A DNA stretch of 64,000 bases from Allomuricauda ruestringensis DSM 13258 (GTDB lineage: Bacteria > Bacteroidota > Bacteroidia > Flavobacteriales > Flavobacteriaceae): contig NC_015945.1 of the NCBI RefSeq assembly GCF_000224085.1, positions 1,561,501 to 1,625,500 of the forward strand. The letters run 5' to 3'. The translations under genes were made by a program, and so were the position numbers. The notes beneath the pieces are model-generated. The model was not told the DNA's origin and searched no databases. It saw only the letters and a program-made list of their open reading frames with translations. Shown here piece by piece: positions 55,607-64,000 of this stretch (positions are counted from its first letter, which is position 1; each line of letters starts with the position of its first letter).

Positions 55607-56509
55607 CTAAACCCAATCTTTTGGGCTTTGCAGTACTTCTATCAACTTATCTTCCTCACTTCCTTTTTCGGGATGGTGGTTATATCGCCATTGCACGTGA
55701 GGTGGCAAGCTCATCAAAATACTTTCTATGCGGCCATTCGTTTTCAGTCCAAAAAGGGTGCCTTTGTCATGTACCAAATTGAACTCCACATAGCGTCCCC
55801 GTCTTATTTCCTGCCAATCTAGCTGTTCTTTAGAGTAGGGTAAATCTTTTCTTTTGGAAACAATGGGTACGTAGGCATCCAAAAAACTATCCCCGACCTC
55901 TGTCACAAAATTGTACCAGTCTTCCATGCTCGTTTCTTCGGTTGCTTTGCAATAATCGAAGAACAACCCACCCACTCCGCGGGCTTCGTTTCGGTGTGAG
56001 TTCCAAAAATAGTCGTCGCATTTCTTTTTGTAAGCTGGATAAAATTCAGGATTGTGGGCATCGCAGGCTTTCTTGCAAACGGAGTGAAAATGCTCTGCAT
56101 CCTCTTCAAACAAATAATAAGGGGTAAGGTCTTGTCCGCCACCAAACCATTGATCTACAATTTCACCCTGTTTGTTGTACATCTCAAAATAGCGCCAGTT
56201 GGCATGTACGGTGGGCACCATGGGACTTTTTGGGTGAATCACCAAGCTAAGGCCACAGGCGAAGAAATCCACATCCTCCACTCCAAAATAGTTTTGCATA
56301 CTTTTTGGCAATGGTCCGTGTACTTTGGAAATGTTTACGCCCCCTTTTTCAAAAACAGCTCCGTTTTCGATAACACGCGTTCTGCCGCCGCCACCTTCTT
56401 TGCGTTCCCAAAAGTCTTGCTGGAACTTGGCGGAACCGTCCAGTTGTTCAAGTTTGTTGGTAATGGTATCCTGTAGCTGTTGAATGTATTCGTAAAACGT
56501 ATCTTTCAT
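55607..56509 (-). CDS. hemF: Oxygen-dependent coproporphyrinogen III oxidase
   Basis: 300 aa. GRTRVIENGAVFEKGGVN opening, HANWRYFEMY, and the conserved WFGGGQDLTPYYLFEEDAEHFH (in parts) and HRNEARGVGGLFFDY. Converts coproporphyrinogen III to protoporphyrinogen IX using O2 in heme synthesis. Part of the minus-strand heme cluster. It follows the DUF6973 gene by 2 bp. Confidence 0.97.
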   Translation of the reverse strand: MKDTFYEYIQQLQDTITNKLEQLDGSAKFQQDFWERKEGGGGRTRVIENGAVFEKGGVNISKVHGPLPKSMQNYFGVEDVDFFACGLSLVIHPKSPMVPTVHANWRYFEMYNKQGEIVDQWFGGGQDLTPYYLFEEDAEHFHSVCKKACDAHNPEFYPAYKKKCDDYFWNSHRNEARGVGGLFFDYCKATEETSMEDWYNFVTEVGDSFLDAYVPIVSKRKDLPYSKEQLDWQEIRRGRYVEFNLVHDKGTLFGLKTNGRIESILMSLPPHVQWRYNHHPEKGSEEDKLIEVLQSPKDWV

Positions 56510-56511
56510 GG

Positions 56512-56997
56512 TTATAAAATATGCACCATTTGGTTTTTATATTCAGTTAGTGTTGAGCTATCATCAATTTTGATGGATTCCAAAGTCATTTGCTTTAATA
56601 ACGCTATGACTTCCTGTTCTGATTTCTCTCTGTTTTGCTCAAAAATGAAACGTCCCACTTCGTTATTGTGCAAATCCATTGCTTCGGGCAATTTTTTATT
56701 GGGAAATGAATCCTCGTGCCAATCCGTCACCTTTTTGGCCCAAGCCAAAACGACTTCCTCATTTTCTTGCCATTTAAAACACCGTTTTGCAATCAGATAA
56801 TTCCAAAAAGCGTGTCTAAACGCATTGGCTCGACCATTTTTATGGTGGAGCTTGCCGTAGTTTTTGGTCGATATGGATATGCAATCCTTGGTAGCTTTTA
56901 TGGTTGGCCAAATAAAATGTGGACGGCTTAATCCAATACCTATAATTTTCAGTATATTTTTAAAATCAACCCGTTTTAGTACTGCAAAAAGGTTCAC
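56512..56997 (-). CDS. DUF6973-type protein
   Basis: 161 aa, no signal peptide. [15 protein letters not shown] with the His in a [10 protein letters not shown] pattern, KVTDWHED and a DLHNNEVGR block are the family hallmark, resembling a metal-dependent phospholipase-like site (inference). It lies between hemE (4-bp overlap at 56994-56997) and hemF, so it is co-transcribed with heme genes. Function unknown. Confidence 0.82.
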   Translation of the reverse strand: MNLFAVLKRVDFKNILKIIGIGLSRPHFIWPTIKATKDCISISTKNYGKLHHKNGRANAFRHAFWNYLIAKRCFKWQENEEVVLAWAKKVTDWHEDSFPNKKLPEAMDLHNNEVGRFIFEQNREKSEQEVIALLKQMTLESIKIDDSSTLTEYKNQMVHIL

Positions 56998-58019
56998 TCC
57001 TTGTATTCTTTTACGGCATCAATAAACGCTTTTGCATTTTCTACGGGAATATGTGGCAAAATTCCGTGACCCAAGTTTACGATGTACTTGTCCTTGCCAA
57101 AATCACGGATCATTTGTGTGACCATTTTCTTGATTGTGGCAGGAGGTGAAAGTAAACGGGCAGGATCAAAATTACCTTGCAGTGTGACGTTTCCTCCGGT
57201 TAAATATCTTGCATTTTGAGGTGAACAGGTCCAATCGACCCCAACAGCCGAAGCCCCTGAGTTTGCCATTTCCTTTAAAGCGAACCAGCATCCTTTTCCA
57301 AAAACAATAACAGGGGCCTCATCTTTTAAAGCATCCACAATCTGCTGCATGTATTTCCAAGAAAACTCTTGATAATCCTGAGGTGAGAGCATTCCGCCCC
57401 AAGAATCAAAGACCTGAACGGCATTTACACCAGCTTTGACCTTTGCTTTAAGGTAGGCGATGGTGGTGTCCGTTATTTTTTGAAGCAATTCGTGAGCAGC
57501 TTCCGGCTGGGTAAAGCAAAATCCTCTGGCCTTATCAAAACTCTTGCTTCCTTGGCCTTCGACACAGTAACAAAGCAATGTCCAAGGAGAACCTGCAAAC
57601 CCGATCAAAGGAACTTCGTCGTTCAACTTTTCCTTTGTCATGGTAATGGCATCCATTACATAACCCAATGTGTCCTGAATATCAGGCACGATTACTTTAT
57701 CCAAATCCGCTTGCGAACGGATAGGGTTTGGCAGGTAAGGTCCAAAATTCGGTTTCATCTGCACTTTGATGTCCATAGCCTGGGGAATCACCAAAATATC
57801 GCTGAACAAAATAGCGGCATCCATTCCGTATCGGCGAATGGGCTGTACGGTAATCTCGGAAGCCAATTCTGGGGTCTGGCAACGGGTAAAGAAATCATAT
57901 TTTTTACGGAGTTCCATAAACTCGGGCAAATAGCGCCCCGCCTGTCGCATCATCCAAACGGGTGGACGTTCAACAGTTTCACCTTCTAGTGCTTTTAGGA
58001 ACAAGTCGTTTTTTATCAT
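56994..58019 (-). CDS. hemE: Uroporphyrinogen decarboxylase
   Basis: 341 aa. Signature [16 protein letters not shown] near the N-terminus, [19 protein letters not shown], and [19 protein letters not shown] toward the end. Removes the four acetate carboxyls of uroporphyrinogen III. Overlaps the DUF6973 gene by 4 bp; 89 bp of repeat sequence separate it from hemD. Confidence 0.97.
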   Translation of the reverse strand: MIKNDLFLKALEGETVERPPVWMMRQAGRYLPEFMELRKKYDFFTRCQTPELASEITVQPIRRYGMDAAILFSDILVIPQAMDIKVQMKPNFGPYLPNPIRSQADLDKVIVPDIQDTLGYVMDAITMTKEKLNDEVPLIGFAGSPWTLLCYCVEGQGSKSFDKARGFCFTQPEAAHELLQKITDTTIAYLKAKVKAGVNAVQVFDSWGGMLSPQDYQEFSWKYMQQIVDALKDEAPVIVFGKGCWFALKEMANSGASAVGVDWTCSPQNARYLTGGNVTLQGNFDPARLLSPPATIKKMVTQMIRDFGKDKYIVNLGHGILPHIPVENAKAFIDAVKEYKE

Positions 58020-58031
58020 AGATTTTAATTT

Positions 58032-58107
58032 GTTATTCCTGTTAAGACAGGAATCTTTTAATTGTTTTTTCGATGTTGAAAGATGCTTCGACTTCGCTCA
58101 GCATCCG
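58032..58107. repeat. Flavobacterial hairpin repeats between hemE and hemD
   Basis: Perfect hairpin ATTCCTGT-TAAG-ACAGGAAT (58035-58054), then TGCTTCGACTTCGCTCAGCATCCG (58084-58107), the latter nearly identical to 34905-34928. They lie within the heme transcript and may form RNA structures. Confidence 0.65.
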
Positions 58108-58108
58108 T

Positions 58109-58768
58109 TTATTTCGACAGTTCTTTTATTGCCTGTACCAACACATTTTCTACAGTTGGTTTGTTAGCTGTAATTATATTTTTTGAATGCTTTTGAGCTT
58201 CAGCAGCTGTAGTTTCACCAATACAGAACAAAGTGCTGTTTCCAATGCTATTTTCTAATAGATAGCTTCGTATTCCACTGGGACTAAAGAACAGAATGCC
58301 ATCAAAATTTCTTTCAAAGGCCCTTGGATTTAGATGGGTATGATACACCTCCAACTCTTTATACTGAACGTTATTTTTCGTCAAAGTATCAGGAAGGTCA
58401 TTTCTTCTCTTGTTGCCACAAAGAAATACAAATGCTTCATTTTTGTGGTTTTTGATGAGGATTTCACCCAATTCTGATGCATATTCGGCCATTTTAACCA
58501 CTTTTACACCATTTTCTTCCAAAAGTGCTTTGGTTTTTTCGCCAACACAATAGGCGCGGAGCTCTGATTTGTCCATACCTTCGGATTGATTCAAAAATAC
58601 CTTTACGGCATTCTTGCTGGTATAAATATAGTTGGTGTAGTTGAAAGGAATCTTCACATCCAGCGCCTCGATTTTCAAGGCATCGTACTCCACCAATCCC
58701 AAACCAGAATTTAGGAATAACTCTTTTTGTGGAGCGGTCAGTATTTTAGTGGAGAGTACTGTTTTCAT
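58109..58768 (-). CDS. hemD: Uroporphyrinogen-III synthase
   Basis: 219 aa, weakly conserved family. YIYTSKNAVKVFL, AYCVGEKTKALLEENG, ILFFSPSGIRSYL and FCIGETTAAEAQKH are the recognisable blocks. Cyclises hydroxymethylbilane to uroporphyrinogen III. Its start overlaps the end of hemC by 23 bp. Confidence 0.92.
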   Translation of the reverse strand: MKTVLSTKILTAPQKELFLNSGLGLVEYDALKIEALDVKIPFNYTNYIYTSKNAVKVFLNQSEGMDKSELRAYCVGEKTKALLEENGVKVVKMAEYASELGEILIKNHKNEAFVFLCGNKRRNDLPDTLTKNNVQYKELEVYHTHLNPRAFERNFDGILFFSPSGIRSYLLENSIGNSTLFCIGETTAAEAQKHSKNIITANKPTVENVLVQAIKELSK

Positions 58769-59672
58769 TTCTGATTTCCTGCATCAATTTATCGCCTCCT
58801 TTTTGCAGCACTTCTTGCGCACAACTTTTCCCTAGGCCTTCGGCATCGGACAACTTCACTTCTTTTTTGATGTCTATTTTTTGTTTCCCATCCAAGGAGA
58901 ACACCACTCCCTCAAAATAAACGGTTTCGTCTTTTATTTGGGCCAACGCACCAATTGGTGCGGTACATCCCCCTTCAAGGGTGCGTAAAAATTCACGCTC
59001 AATGGTAGTGGCGGTTTCCGAACTTGGGTGATTGAGTTTTACCAATGCTTCTTTGGTAAATTCATCTTCTTCTTTGGCAACCACCAACATGGCCCCTTGC
59101 GCCGGAGCGGGAATCATCCAATCCAGATATAGGGCATCTTTCGGCAACAATTTGATGCGCTGCAACCCTGCTTGGGCAAAAATGGCTCCTTGCCAATCGT
59201 TTTCGATTAATTTGAGCAGTCGGGTATTCACGTTTCCTCGCAGATCAACCACTTTGTGGTTGGGATATTTATTGAGCCACTGCGCTTTTCTTCGCAAACT
59301 ACCTGTGGCAATGGTGGCGGGTTGGTCCGATTCCAGAAAACCGGAACCTTTGTGTACCAGTATATCATGGGTTTTGGCGCGCTCCAAAACGGCTATTTGC
59401 ACAATACCCTTTGGTAGCTGCGTAGGAACGTCTTTCATGGAATGGACGGCAATATCAATTTGGTCTTTTAGTAAAGCAACATCCAAGGTTTTGGTGAAAA
59501 TTCCCGTCACACCAAGTTCATACAAGGGTTTGTCCAACACTTGGTCACCTATGGATTTAGTGGGGACCAAAATGGTGTCATACCCCAGTTCCTCCAGCTT
59601 TTGTTGCACGGTAGTTGCTTGCCACAGCGCGAGTTCGCTGTCGCGGGTTCCAATTCGGATGATTTTGCTCAT
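58746..59672 (-). CDS. hemC: Hydroxymethylbilane synthase (porphobilinogen deaminase)
   Basis: 308 aa. RIGTRDSELALWQA start, HSMKDVPTQLP, IATGSLRRKAQ, and dipyrromethane-cofactor Cys236 in LEGGCTAPIGALA. Polymerises four porphobilinogens. Overlaps hemA by 4 bp and hemD by 23 bp, so expression is tightly coupled. Confidence 0.96.
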   Translation of the reverse strand: MSKIIRIGTRDSELALWQATTVQQKLEELGYDTILVPTKSIGDQVLDKPLYELGVTGIFTKTLDVALLKDQIDIAVHSMKDVPTQLPKGIVQIAVLERAKTHDILVHKGSGFLESDQPATIATGSLRRKAQWLNKYPNHKVVDLRGNVNTRLLKLIENDWQGAIFAQAGLQRIKLLPKDALYLDWMIPAPAQGAMLVVAKEEDEFTKEALVKLNHPSSETATTIEREFLRTLEGGCTAPIGALAQIKDETVYFEGVVFSLDGKQKIDIKKEVKLSDAEGLGKSCAQEVLQKGGDKLMQEIRNENSTLH

Positions 59673-60925
59673 TTGGAATGTAATTCTAGCTGAAAAACTT
59701 TTTGGATAAGCTCCAGACTGTCTTCGGTATCTACCTCGTTGCTCTTTAGGTGATTGGCAAACTGCTTGGTGATTTTTTGGATGATTCGGTCCGAGATGAT
59801 TTCCGCTTGTATTTGGTCAAATCCCTCAATTTTTTTGGTCTGAAAATCGATTTCCTCGGTTTTCATGGTGTTTAGTTTGTCCTTGAGGGCATTGATCACG
59901 GGAGCAAACTTTCGGGTTTCCAACCATTTCAAGAAATCCTTTTTTACCTTTTCTATGATAGCTTCTGCTTTGGGAACGTATTCTTTTCTTTTGGTCAATG
60001 TCTCATCCGTAATTTGTGAAAGTTGGTCCAAATGCACCAAGGACACATTATCCAACTCTTTTACATCGTCCGATACGTTTTTAGGAACGGATAGATCCAA
60101 AATCAACAACGGTTTTTTAGTATAGATCAAGGCTTTGGAAACCGTGGGCAACTGTGCTCCGGTAGCCACCACAAGAATATCGGCCTTTCTGATTTCGGTT
60201 TGCAAATCGCCATAATCCCTTACGGTCAATTGGAATTTGCCCGCAATATCCTCCGCTTTTTCCCGGGTTCTGTTGATCAAAGTAATGTGGGAGTTGTTCG
60301 AATGCTTCACCAAGTTTTCACAGGTGTTTCTACCAATTTTCCCCGTTCCGAACAATAAAATATTCTTGTTGGAAATATCATCAACATTGTCCAAAATATA
60401 TTTTACCGAAGCAAATGCGACCGATGTAGCTCCAGATGATAGCTCCGTTTCGTTTTTGATGCGCTTGCTGGCCTGAATTACAGCATTGCATAAACGCTCC
60501 AAGAACGGATTGGCCATCTCAAGCTTTTTGGAGCGATAAAATCCTTGCTTAATTTGGCTAATGATCTCAAAATCCCCCAAAATCTGACTATCAAGACCAG
60601 TACCTACTTTAAACATGTGCGAAATGGCATCATGGTTTTTGTACACGTAGGCTACTTCTTGAAATTCTTCAACAGTACCATTGGTTTGGTCGCAAAGTAG
60701 TTTGATCAATTGATAGGGGTGTTGTGCAAAACCGTATAGCTCGGTTCTATTGCAGGTGGAAATGGCCAAAAGACCATCAATACCAATTTCCTTGGCCTTA
60801 CCTAAGATATGATCAATGGCAGGAACATCCAGACTGAACTTTCCTCTCACCTCTGCATCCGCCTTCTTATAACTCAACCCAATGGCGTAGAAGGAATTAT
60901 GTTTTGAAATATGGTAGTTCCTCAT
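59669..60925 (-). CDS. hemA: Glutamyl-tRNA reductase
   Basis: 418 aa from the ATG at 60925 (MRNYHISKHN); a longer frame to 60970 is rejected. Catalytic Cys58 in ISTCNRTELYGF, GTGLDSQILGDFEIISQIK, the NADP-binding GTGKIGRNTCENL, and a C-terminal helical dimerisation tail. Reduces glutamyl-tRNA to glutamate-1-semialdehyde, the first committed step of the C5 heme route. First gene of the cluster, divergent from an AraC regulator. Confidence 0.96.
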   Translation of the reverse strand: MRNYHISKHNSFYAIGLSYKKADAEVRGKFSLDVPAIDHILGKAKEIGIDGLLAISTCNRTELYGFAQHPYQLIKLLCDQTNGTVEEFQEVAYVYKNHDAISHMFKVGTGLDSQILGDFEIISQIKQGFYRSKKLEMANPFLERLCNAVIQASKRIKNETELSSGATSVAFASVKYILDNVDDISNKNILLFGTGKIGRNTCENLVKHSNNSHITLINRTREKAEDIAGKFQLTVRDYGDLQTEIRKADILVVATGAQLPTVSKALIYTKKPLLILDLSVPKNVSDDVKELDNVSLVHLDQLSQITDETLTKRKEYVPKAEAIIEKVKKDFLKWLETRKFAPVINALKDKLNTMKTEEIDFQTKKIEGFDQIQAEIISDRIIQKITKQFANHLKSNEVDTEDSLELIQKVFQLELHSK

Positions 60926-60945
60926 AAAGGATATAAATCGCAGGA

Positions 60946-60953
60946 CAAAAATA
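60946..60953 (-). promoter_or_regulatory. Candidate -7 box of the hem cluster
   Basis: TATTTTTG on the minus strand, 20 bp upstream of the hemA ATG. The nearest TTG is only 14 bp further up, closer than usual, so a weak call. Confidence 0.4.
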
Positions 60954-61060
60954 ATAGGGTTATGGGTCAAAAAATAACGCTAGCGGAACTATAAATAACT
61001 GTTACTGTTATTTTACGTTATATTTTTGATGAAAATGATGGAAAGCATTGTTATTATTGA

Positions 61061-61068
61061 TAAATTTG
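61061..61068 (+). promoter_or_regulatory. Candidate -7 box of the AraC regulator gene
   Basis: TAAATTTG, 37 bp upstream of the ATG at 61106, a perfect TAnnTTTG. No TTG at the usual spacing. Confidence 0.4.
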
Positions 61069-61105
61069 ATGGTAAATAACGCAATTTAGAGCGATTCTAA
61101 ATTAA

Positions 61106-62014
61106 ATGAAAAACGAGATTAGGTTGAAAACAAACATGAAAAATATCGCTAGAGGTTCATATGACGAAATTTTGGTAGAGGACGGGATTTACATCCTCAA
61201 AATCCAAAACGATGCTCAGGAACCAAAGCTTATTGAACGGGATATCGACAGCTCGTACATACAATTCCACTTTTGTTTAAAGGGGAGGTCGAAATTTAAT
61301 TTTAACGAGGGCAACTATTATTTGGAGGTGAACGAGGAAAACTCCTTGCTCCTATACAATACCCAAAAAAACCTGCCTTTGGACCTTATTGTTCCGCCTG
61401 GTTCTTGGTTACTTTCCGTAGTAATGACCATCAGAAAATTTCACTCCTTGTTTTCAGACGAAGCGGATTACATCCCATTTTTAAGCGATGAGAACAAGGA
61501 AAAGAAATATTATTCCCAAGAAATAGTGTCGCCGGCAGCTGCGGTTGTATTGAGTCAGTTGATGAATTTCAACCTTCATCCATCCATCAAAAAGTTATAC
61601 TTGAAAGGGAAGGTATACGAATTGATTTCCCTGTATTTCAACAAAACCGAAGATGCCGATTTGGAACAATGCCCTTATTTGGCAGATGAAGACAATGTGC
61701 GCAGGATTCGGATGGCTAAGGAAATCATGATTTCCCGAATGGCCGAACCACCAACATTGGCGGAACTATCCCAAGAAGTTGGGTTGGGCCTCAAAAAGTT
61801 GAAAGAGGGGTTCAAACAGATTTACGGCGATTCCGTTTTTGGATTCTTGTTCGATTATAAAATGGAATATGCCCGAAAAATGTTGGAAACGGGCAAACAC
61901 AATGTGAACGAGGTTGGGTTGAAAGTGGGGTACAGCACAGCCAGTCATTTTATTGCTTCCTTTAAAAAGAAGTTCGGCACTACACCAAAAAAATACTTAA
62001 CTTCAAACGTCTAA
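61106..62014 (+). CDS. AraC family transcriptional regulator
   Basis: 302 aa. The N-terminal region is a cupin-like sensing domain. The C-terminal double helix-turn-helix is typical (MISRMAEPPTLAELSQEVGLGLKKLKEGF in parts; NVNEVGLKVGYSTASHFIASFKKKFGTTPKKY in parts). The MxEPPTLxELSxxVGL pattern is that of PchR-like regulators, which in several bacteria respond to iron/siderophore status. Divergent from hemA over 180 bp, so it may control the heme cluster and itself (inference). The ThuA-type gene follows by 10 bp. Confidence 0.9.
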   Translation: MKNEIRLKTNMKNIARGSYDEILVEDGIYILKIQNDAQEPKLIERDIDSSYIQFHFCLKGRSKFNFNEGNYYLEVNEENSLLLYNTQKNLPLDLIVPPGSWLLSVVMTIRKFHSLFSDEADYIPFLSDENKEKKYYSQEIVSPAAAVVLSQLMNFNLHPSIKKLYLKGKVYELISLYFNKTEDADLEQCPYLADEDNVRRIRMAKEIMISRMAEPPTLAELSQEVGLGLKKLKEGFKQIYGDSVFGFLFDYKMEYARKMLETGKHNVNEVGLKVGYSTASHFIASFKKKFGTTPKKYLTSNV

Positions 62015-62024
62015 AACTATAACT

Positions 62025-62780
62025 ATGAGATTTACCGTCCTGCTACTAACTTTTTGCTTTGCAATCTGTGCTTGTGCCCAAGAGGAACCTGCAAAAGAAG
62101 ACGAAAATGTAAAAATGCCAGAATTGGTGATGGTATTTACCAAAACCGAAGGCTGGAGACATAAATCCATTGAAAAAGGAGTGCAGACCCTAAGAAAACT
62201 TGGCAGGCAGAACGGATTTGTTGCTTTACAAACCGAGTCAGGTGAAGACTTTACTTCCCAAAACCTTCAAAACTATAAACTGGTGGTGTTTTTGAATACC
62301 ACGATGGATGTGTTGAACGATGCACAGCAAAGAGCATTTGAATCGTACATCAAAGGAGGGGGTGCTTTTTTAGGTGTTCATGCGGCTGCCGATACCGAAT
62401 ACGATTGGCCTTGGTACGGAAAACTGGTTGGCGGTTATTTTGTGAGCCATCCCAACGACCCCAATGTCCGAAAAGCAACCATTGATGTGGTAAGCAAAGC
62501 CCATCCATCAACAGAGCATTTACCAGATTCATGGATGAGGACGGATGAGTGGTACAACTTCAAAGACCTAAGTTCCAGTACCACAGTTTTGCTCAATTTG
62601 GATGAGAGTACCTACGAAGGAGGCACCAACGGCTCCAATCATCCCATTGCGTGGTATCACGAATTTGATGGAGGAAGGGCTTTTTACACAGGGGGAGGGC
62701 ATACCGAAGACTCTTATGACGAGCCCATGTTTCGTCAACATTTGTTGGGAGCCATCGAATGGTGCCTAAAGCGAAAGTAA
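62025..62780 (+). CDS. ThuA domain-containing exported protein
   Basis: 251 aa. Signal peptide ends near AICACAQ, or a lipobox around Cys14-Cys16. ThuA (class-I glutamine-amidotransferase-like) features: VMVFTKTEGWRHKSI, FLNTTMDVLNDAQQRAFESYIKGGGAFLGVHAA (in parts), DRWYNFKDL-like EWYNFKDLSSS, HPIAWYHEFDGGRAFYTGGGHTEDSY (in parts). Family linked to trehalose or other sugar utilisation; the reaction is not known. Cotranscribed with the AraC gene; its stop overlaps the convergent DUF1460 gene by 15 bp. Confidence 0.88.
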   Translation: MRFTVLLLTFCFAICACAQEEPAKEDENVKMPELVMVFTKTEGWRHKSIEKGVQTLRKLGRQNGFVALQTESGEDFTSQNLQNYKLVVFLNTTMDVLNDAQQRAFESYIKGGGAFLGVHAAADTEYDWPWYGKLVGGYFVSHPNDPNVRKATIDVVSKAHPSTEHLPDSWMRTDEWYNFKDLSSSTTVLLNLDESTYEGGTNGSNHPIAWYHEFDGGRAFYTGGGHTEDSYDEPMFRQHLLGAIEWCLKRK

Positions 62781-63617
62781 AGTGGGCCTGGCCACAATAA
62801 TACCAATATTGCTTTTGATGTTTTTGAGATAATCCGCCAAGGGCAATTCAGAGATTTCCACTTCACCATTTTTGCTGGAGGCGTGCAATAAATGTAATCG
62901 ACCATCGGGTTGATGGATGGCAATTCCCGTGTGGGTCACGTCCAACCCTTTTATGGATGTGGCCAAGGCAAGGATGTCACCTGATTTGATAAGATGTTCC
63001 TTGCTTTCAATTTGGTCTTGTGGCAAGTAGCAAAGCGCTTCTTTGGCAAGTTCTTTTTCCACCTCCAACATCGCTTTAAAGTTCTCGTCGCTGGCCAAAA
63101 AAGGATATAGGTTACGGTGGGTACCCATAAAATTGATGGGCTTTTCAAGTTCCTCGCCACCCAGTTCGGCTGTAATGTCCTTTACCAATCCTTTTTTCTC
63201 GTTGTTGCGAATCCATTCCGTAAAATAATGCAAGCGAGAGGGATATCCGTTCAAATCTCCGTTTCTATACCGAACGGTCTCTAGGTTTCTAGTGAAATTT
63301 TCAAAATCTTTCTGTTGCTTTTGTAGCATCAAGCTAAAGGCCAGCACATTCTCAACAAAGGTGGTACAGTCCAATCCTCCAAAGTTCACTACCAAGGTTT
63401 CCGTATCGCCAACTTCCAATGTTTTTTCCACATAGGGCGTTCCCAAAAAAGATTGACCCACGGAGGCAATGGTATCGCCAAGACTGGAAGCTTTTGTTTG
63501 CTCTAAATCATTGATTTTGGTTTCAAACAATAATTTGTCCTCAGGCGAGCAAGTGATTTTTTGGGCATTGACAAAAGTTCCCAAAACCAAAAAAAGAGTA
63601 ACTAATTTATGCTTCAT
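62766..63617 (-). CDS. DUF1460 family protein (N-acetylmuramoyl-L-alanine amidase-like)
   Basis: 283 aa from the ATG at 63617 (MKHKLVTLFLVLG, signal peptide); frames starting at 63641 or 63629 would add 4-8 residues. An NlpC/P60-like papain fold is indicated by Cys in GLDCTTFVENVLAFS, the motif LGTPYVEKTLE and a later HTGIAIHQPDGRLHLLHAS with His. Related structures are predicted periplasmic peptidoglycan amidases. Its start overlaps the 3' end of the MscS gene by 11 bp. Confidence 0.87.
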   Translation of the reverse strand: MKHKLVTLFLVLGTFVNAQKITCSPEDKLLFETKINDLEQTKASSLGDTIASVGQSFLGTPYVEKTLEVGDTETLVVNFGGLDCTTFVENVLAFSLMLQKQQKDFENFTRNLETVRYRNGDLNGYPSRLHYFTEWIRNNEKKGLVKDITAELGGEELEKPINFMGTHRNLYPFLASDENFKAMLEVEKELAKEALCYLPQDQIESKEHLIKSGDILALATSIKGLDVTHTGIAIHQPDGRLHLLHASSKNGEVEISELPLADYLKNIKSNIGIIVARPTLLSL

Positions 63618-64000
63618 GACTGTTTTCATTTTTTTGTTCAACCGTCAACCTAGTGGTCCTAGCAATACTTTCAGGATAGTTTTCCTGCAGATACACAATG
63701 AGCTTTTCTCGAACGTGCACACGTAAATCCCAAGCGGTGGGCGAATCTTTGGCGCTTACAAGGGACCGAATCTCCACATAATTGGGCTTGGTATCGGTAA
63801 CTTGGAGCACATTAACTTTGCCATCCCACAGGTCAGTGTCCTTTAAAATACGCGTTTGTTCTTCCCGTATTTTATCAAAAGGAACATTGTAATCCACATA
63901 TAAAAACACGGTTCCCATAAGTTCCGATGAGGTTTTGGTCCAGTTTTGGAAAGGTTTGTCAATAAAATAGGGTGTAGGTACGATCAAACGTCTTTTGTCC
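63607..64000 (-). CDS. Mechanosensitive ion channel (MscS family) protein, truncated by the window edge
   Basis: The frame is open to base 64000 (DKRRLIVPTPYFIDKP read from the edge), so only the C-terminal about 130 residues are seen. PTPYFIDKPFQNWTKTSSELMGTVFLYVDYNVP (in parts) and the following alpha/beta cytoplasmic vestibule segment with VRSLVSAK-like IRSLVSAKDSPTAWDLRVHVREKLIVYL (in parts) fit the MscS cytoplasmic domain. The transmembrane part lies outside the window. A TTG at 63987 is internal. Confidence 0.83.
   Translation of the reverse strand, partial: DKRRLIVPTPYFIDKPFQNWTKTSSELMGTVFLYVDYNVPFDKIREEQTRILKDTDLWDGKVNVLQVTDTKPNYVEIRSLVSAKDSPTAWDLRVHVREKLIVYLQENYPESIARTTRLTVEQKNENSHEA

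Noticed and set aside
1..64000. Search for tRNA, rRNA, CRISPR arrays, riboswitches and complete insertion sequences
   Set aside because: No cloverleaf-like TPsiC arms, spaced direct repeats, known riboswitch cores or transposase ORFs were noticed by eye. A tRNAscan or Infernal run would be decisive.

Overview
The window looks like the chromosome of a marine, gliding-type member of the Flavobacteriaceae (Bacteroidota), probably near Muricauda/Allomuricauda. Evidence: a type IX secretion (T9SS) sorting domain on a subtilase; a suf operon carrying DUF59, DUF2480 and DUF3078 genes; a three-subunit SdhCAB of the Bacteroidota type; short leaders with the Bacteroidota promoter pattern TTTG-N20-TAnnTTTG and few purine-rich Shine-Dalgarno sites; and intergenic flavobacterial hairpin repeats. 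No rRNA, tRNA, CRISPR array, complete IS or phage was seen. Layout: 1-2.7 kb, two LytS-type histidine kinases, the first (cut by the window edge) apparently a pseudokinase. 2.7-6.2 kb, acyltransferase, GlsB-like membrane protein, trpS, radical SAM protein. 6.2-8.8 kb, an accessory stretch of dispersed repeats around a collagen-like lipoprotein. 8.8-12.8 kb, unknown secreted protein, crotonase, NtrY-like kinase. 13.1-17.1 kb, sdhCAB with a four-helix-bundle (23S-IVS family) gene between sdhA and sdhB. 17.2-27.4 kb, mixed housekeeping genes (rimK, M24 peptidase, serine hydrolase, CDF-like transporter, brnQ, thiL). 27.6-36.8 kb, suf operon (IscA-like, sufB, sufC, sufD, sufS, sufE, DUF59, DUF2480, DUF3078), interrupted by a second four-helix-bundle gene bracketed by a perfect 17-bp inverted repeat and by an outer-membrane beta-barrel gene. 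37-37.3 kb, a MITE-like 217-bp element. 37.5-41.9 kb, TPR hybrid two-component regulator followed by a beta-barrel protein and a lipoprotein. 41.9-50.3 kb, hflX, nuclease, T9SS subtilase, exonuclease, methyltransferase, CNNM protein, serine hydrolase. 50.3-61 kb, heme-biosynthesis cluster hemA-C-D-E-(DUF6973)-F-B on the minus strand, interrupted by an EcoRV-type restriction-modification pair and followed by an AT-rich proteasome-fold protein with a small partner ORF. 61-64 kb, AraC regulator diverging from hemA, ThuA protein, DUF1460 protein and a truncated MscS channel. The Fe-S (suf), succinate dehydrogenase and heme genes supply cofactors and a respiratory complex; most of the accessory interest is in insertions into these conserved operons: two IVS-like four-helix-bundle cassettes, the EcoRV-like RM pair, and the proteasome-like protein.
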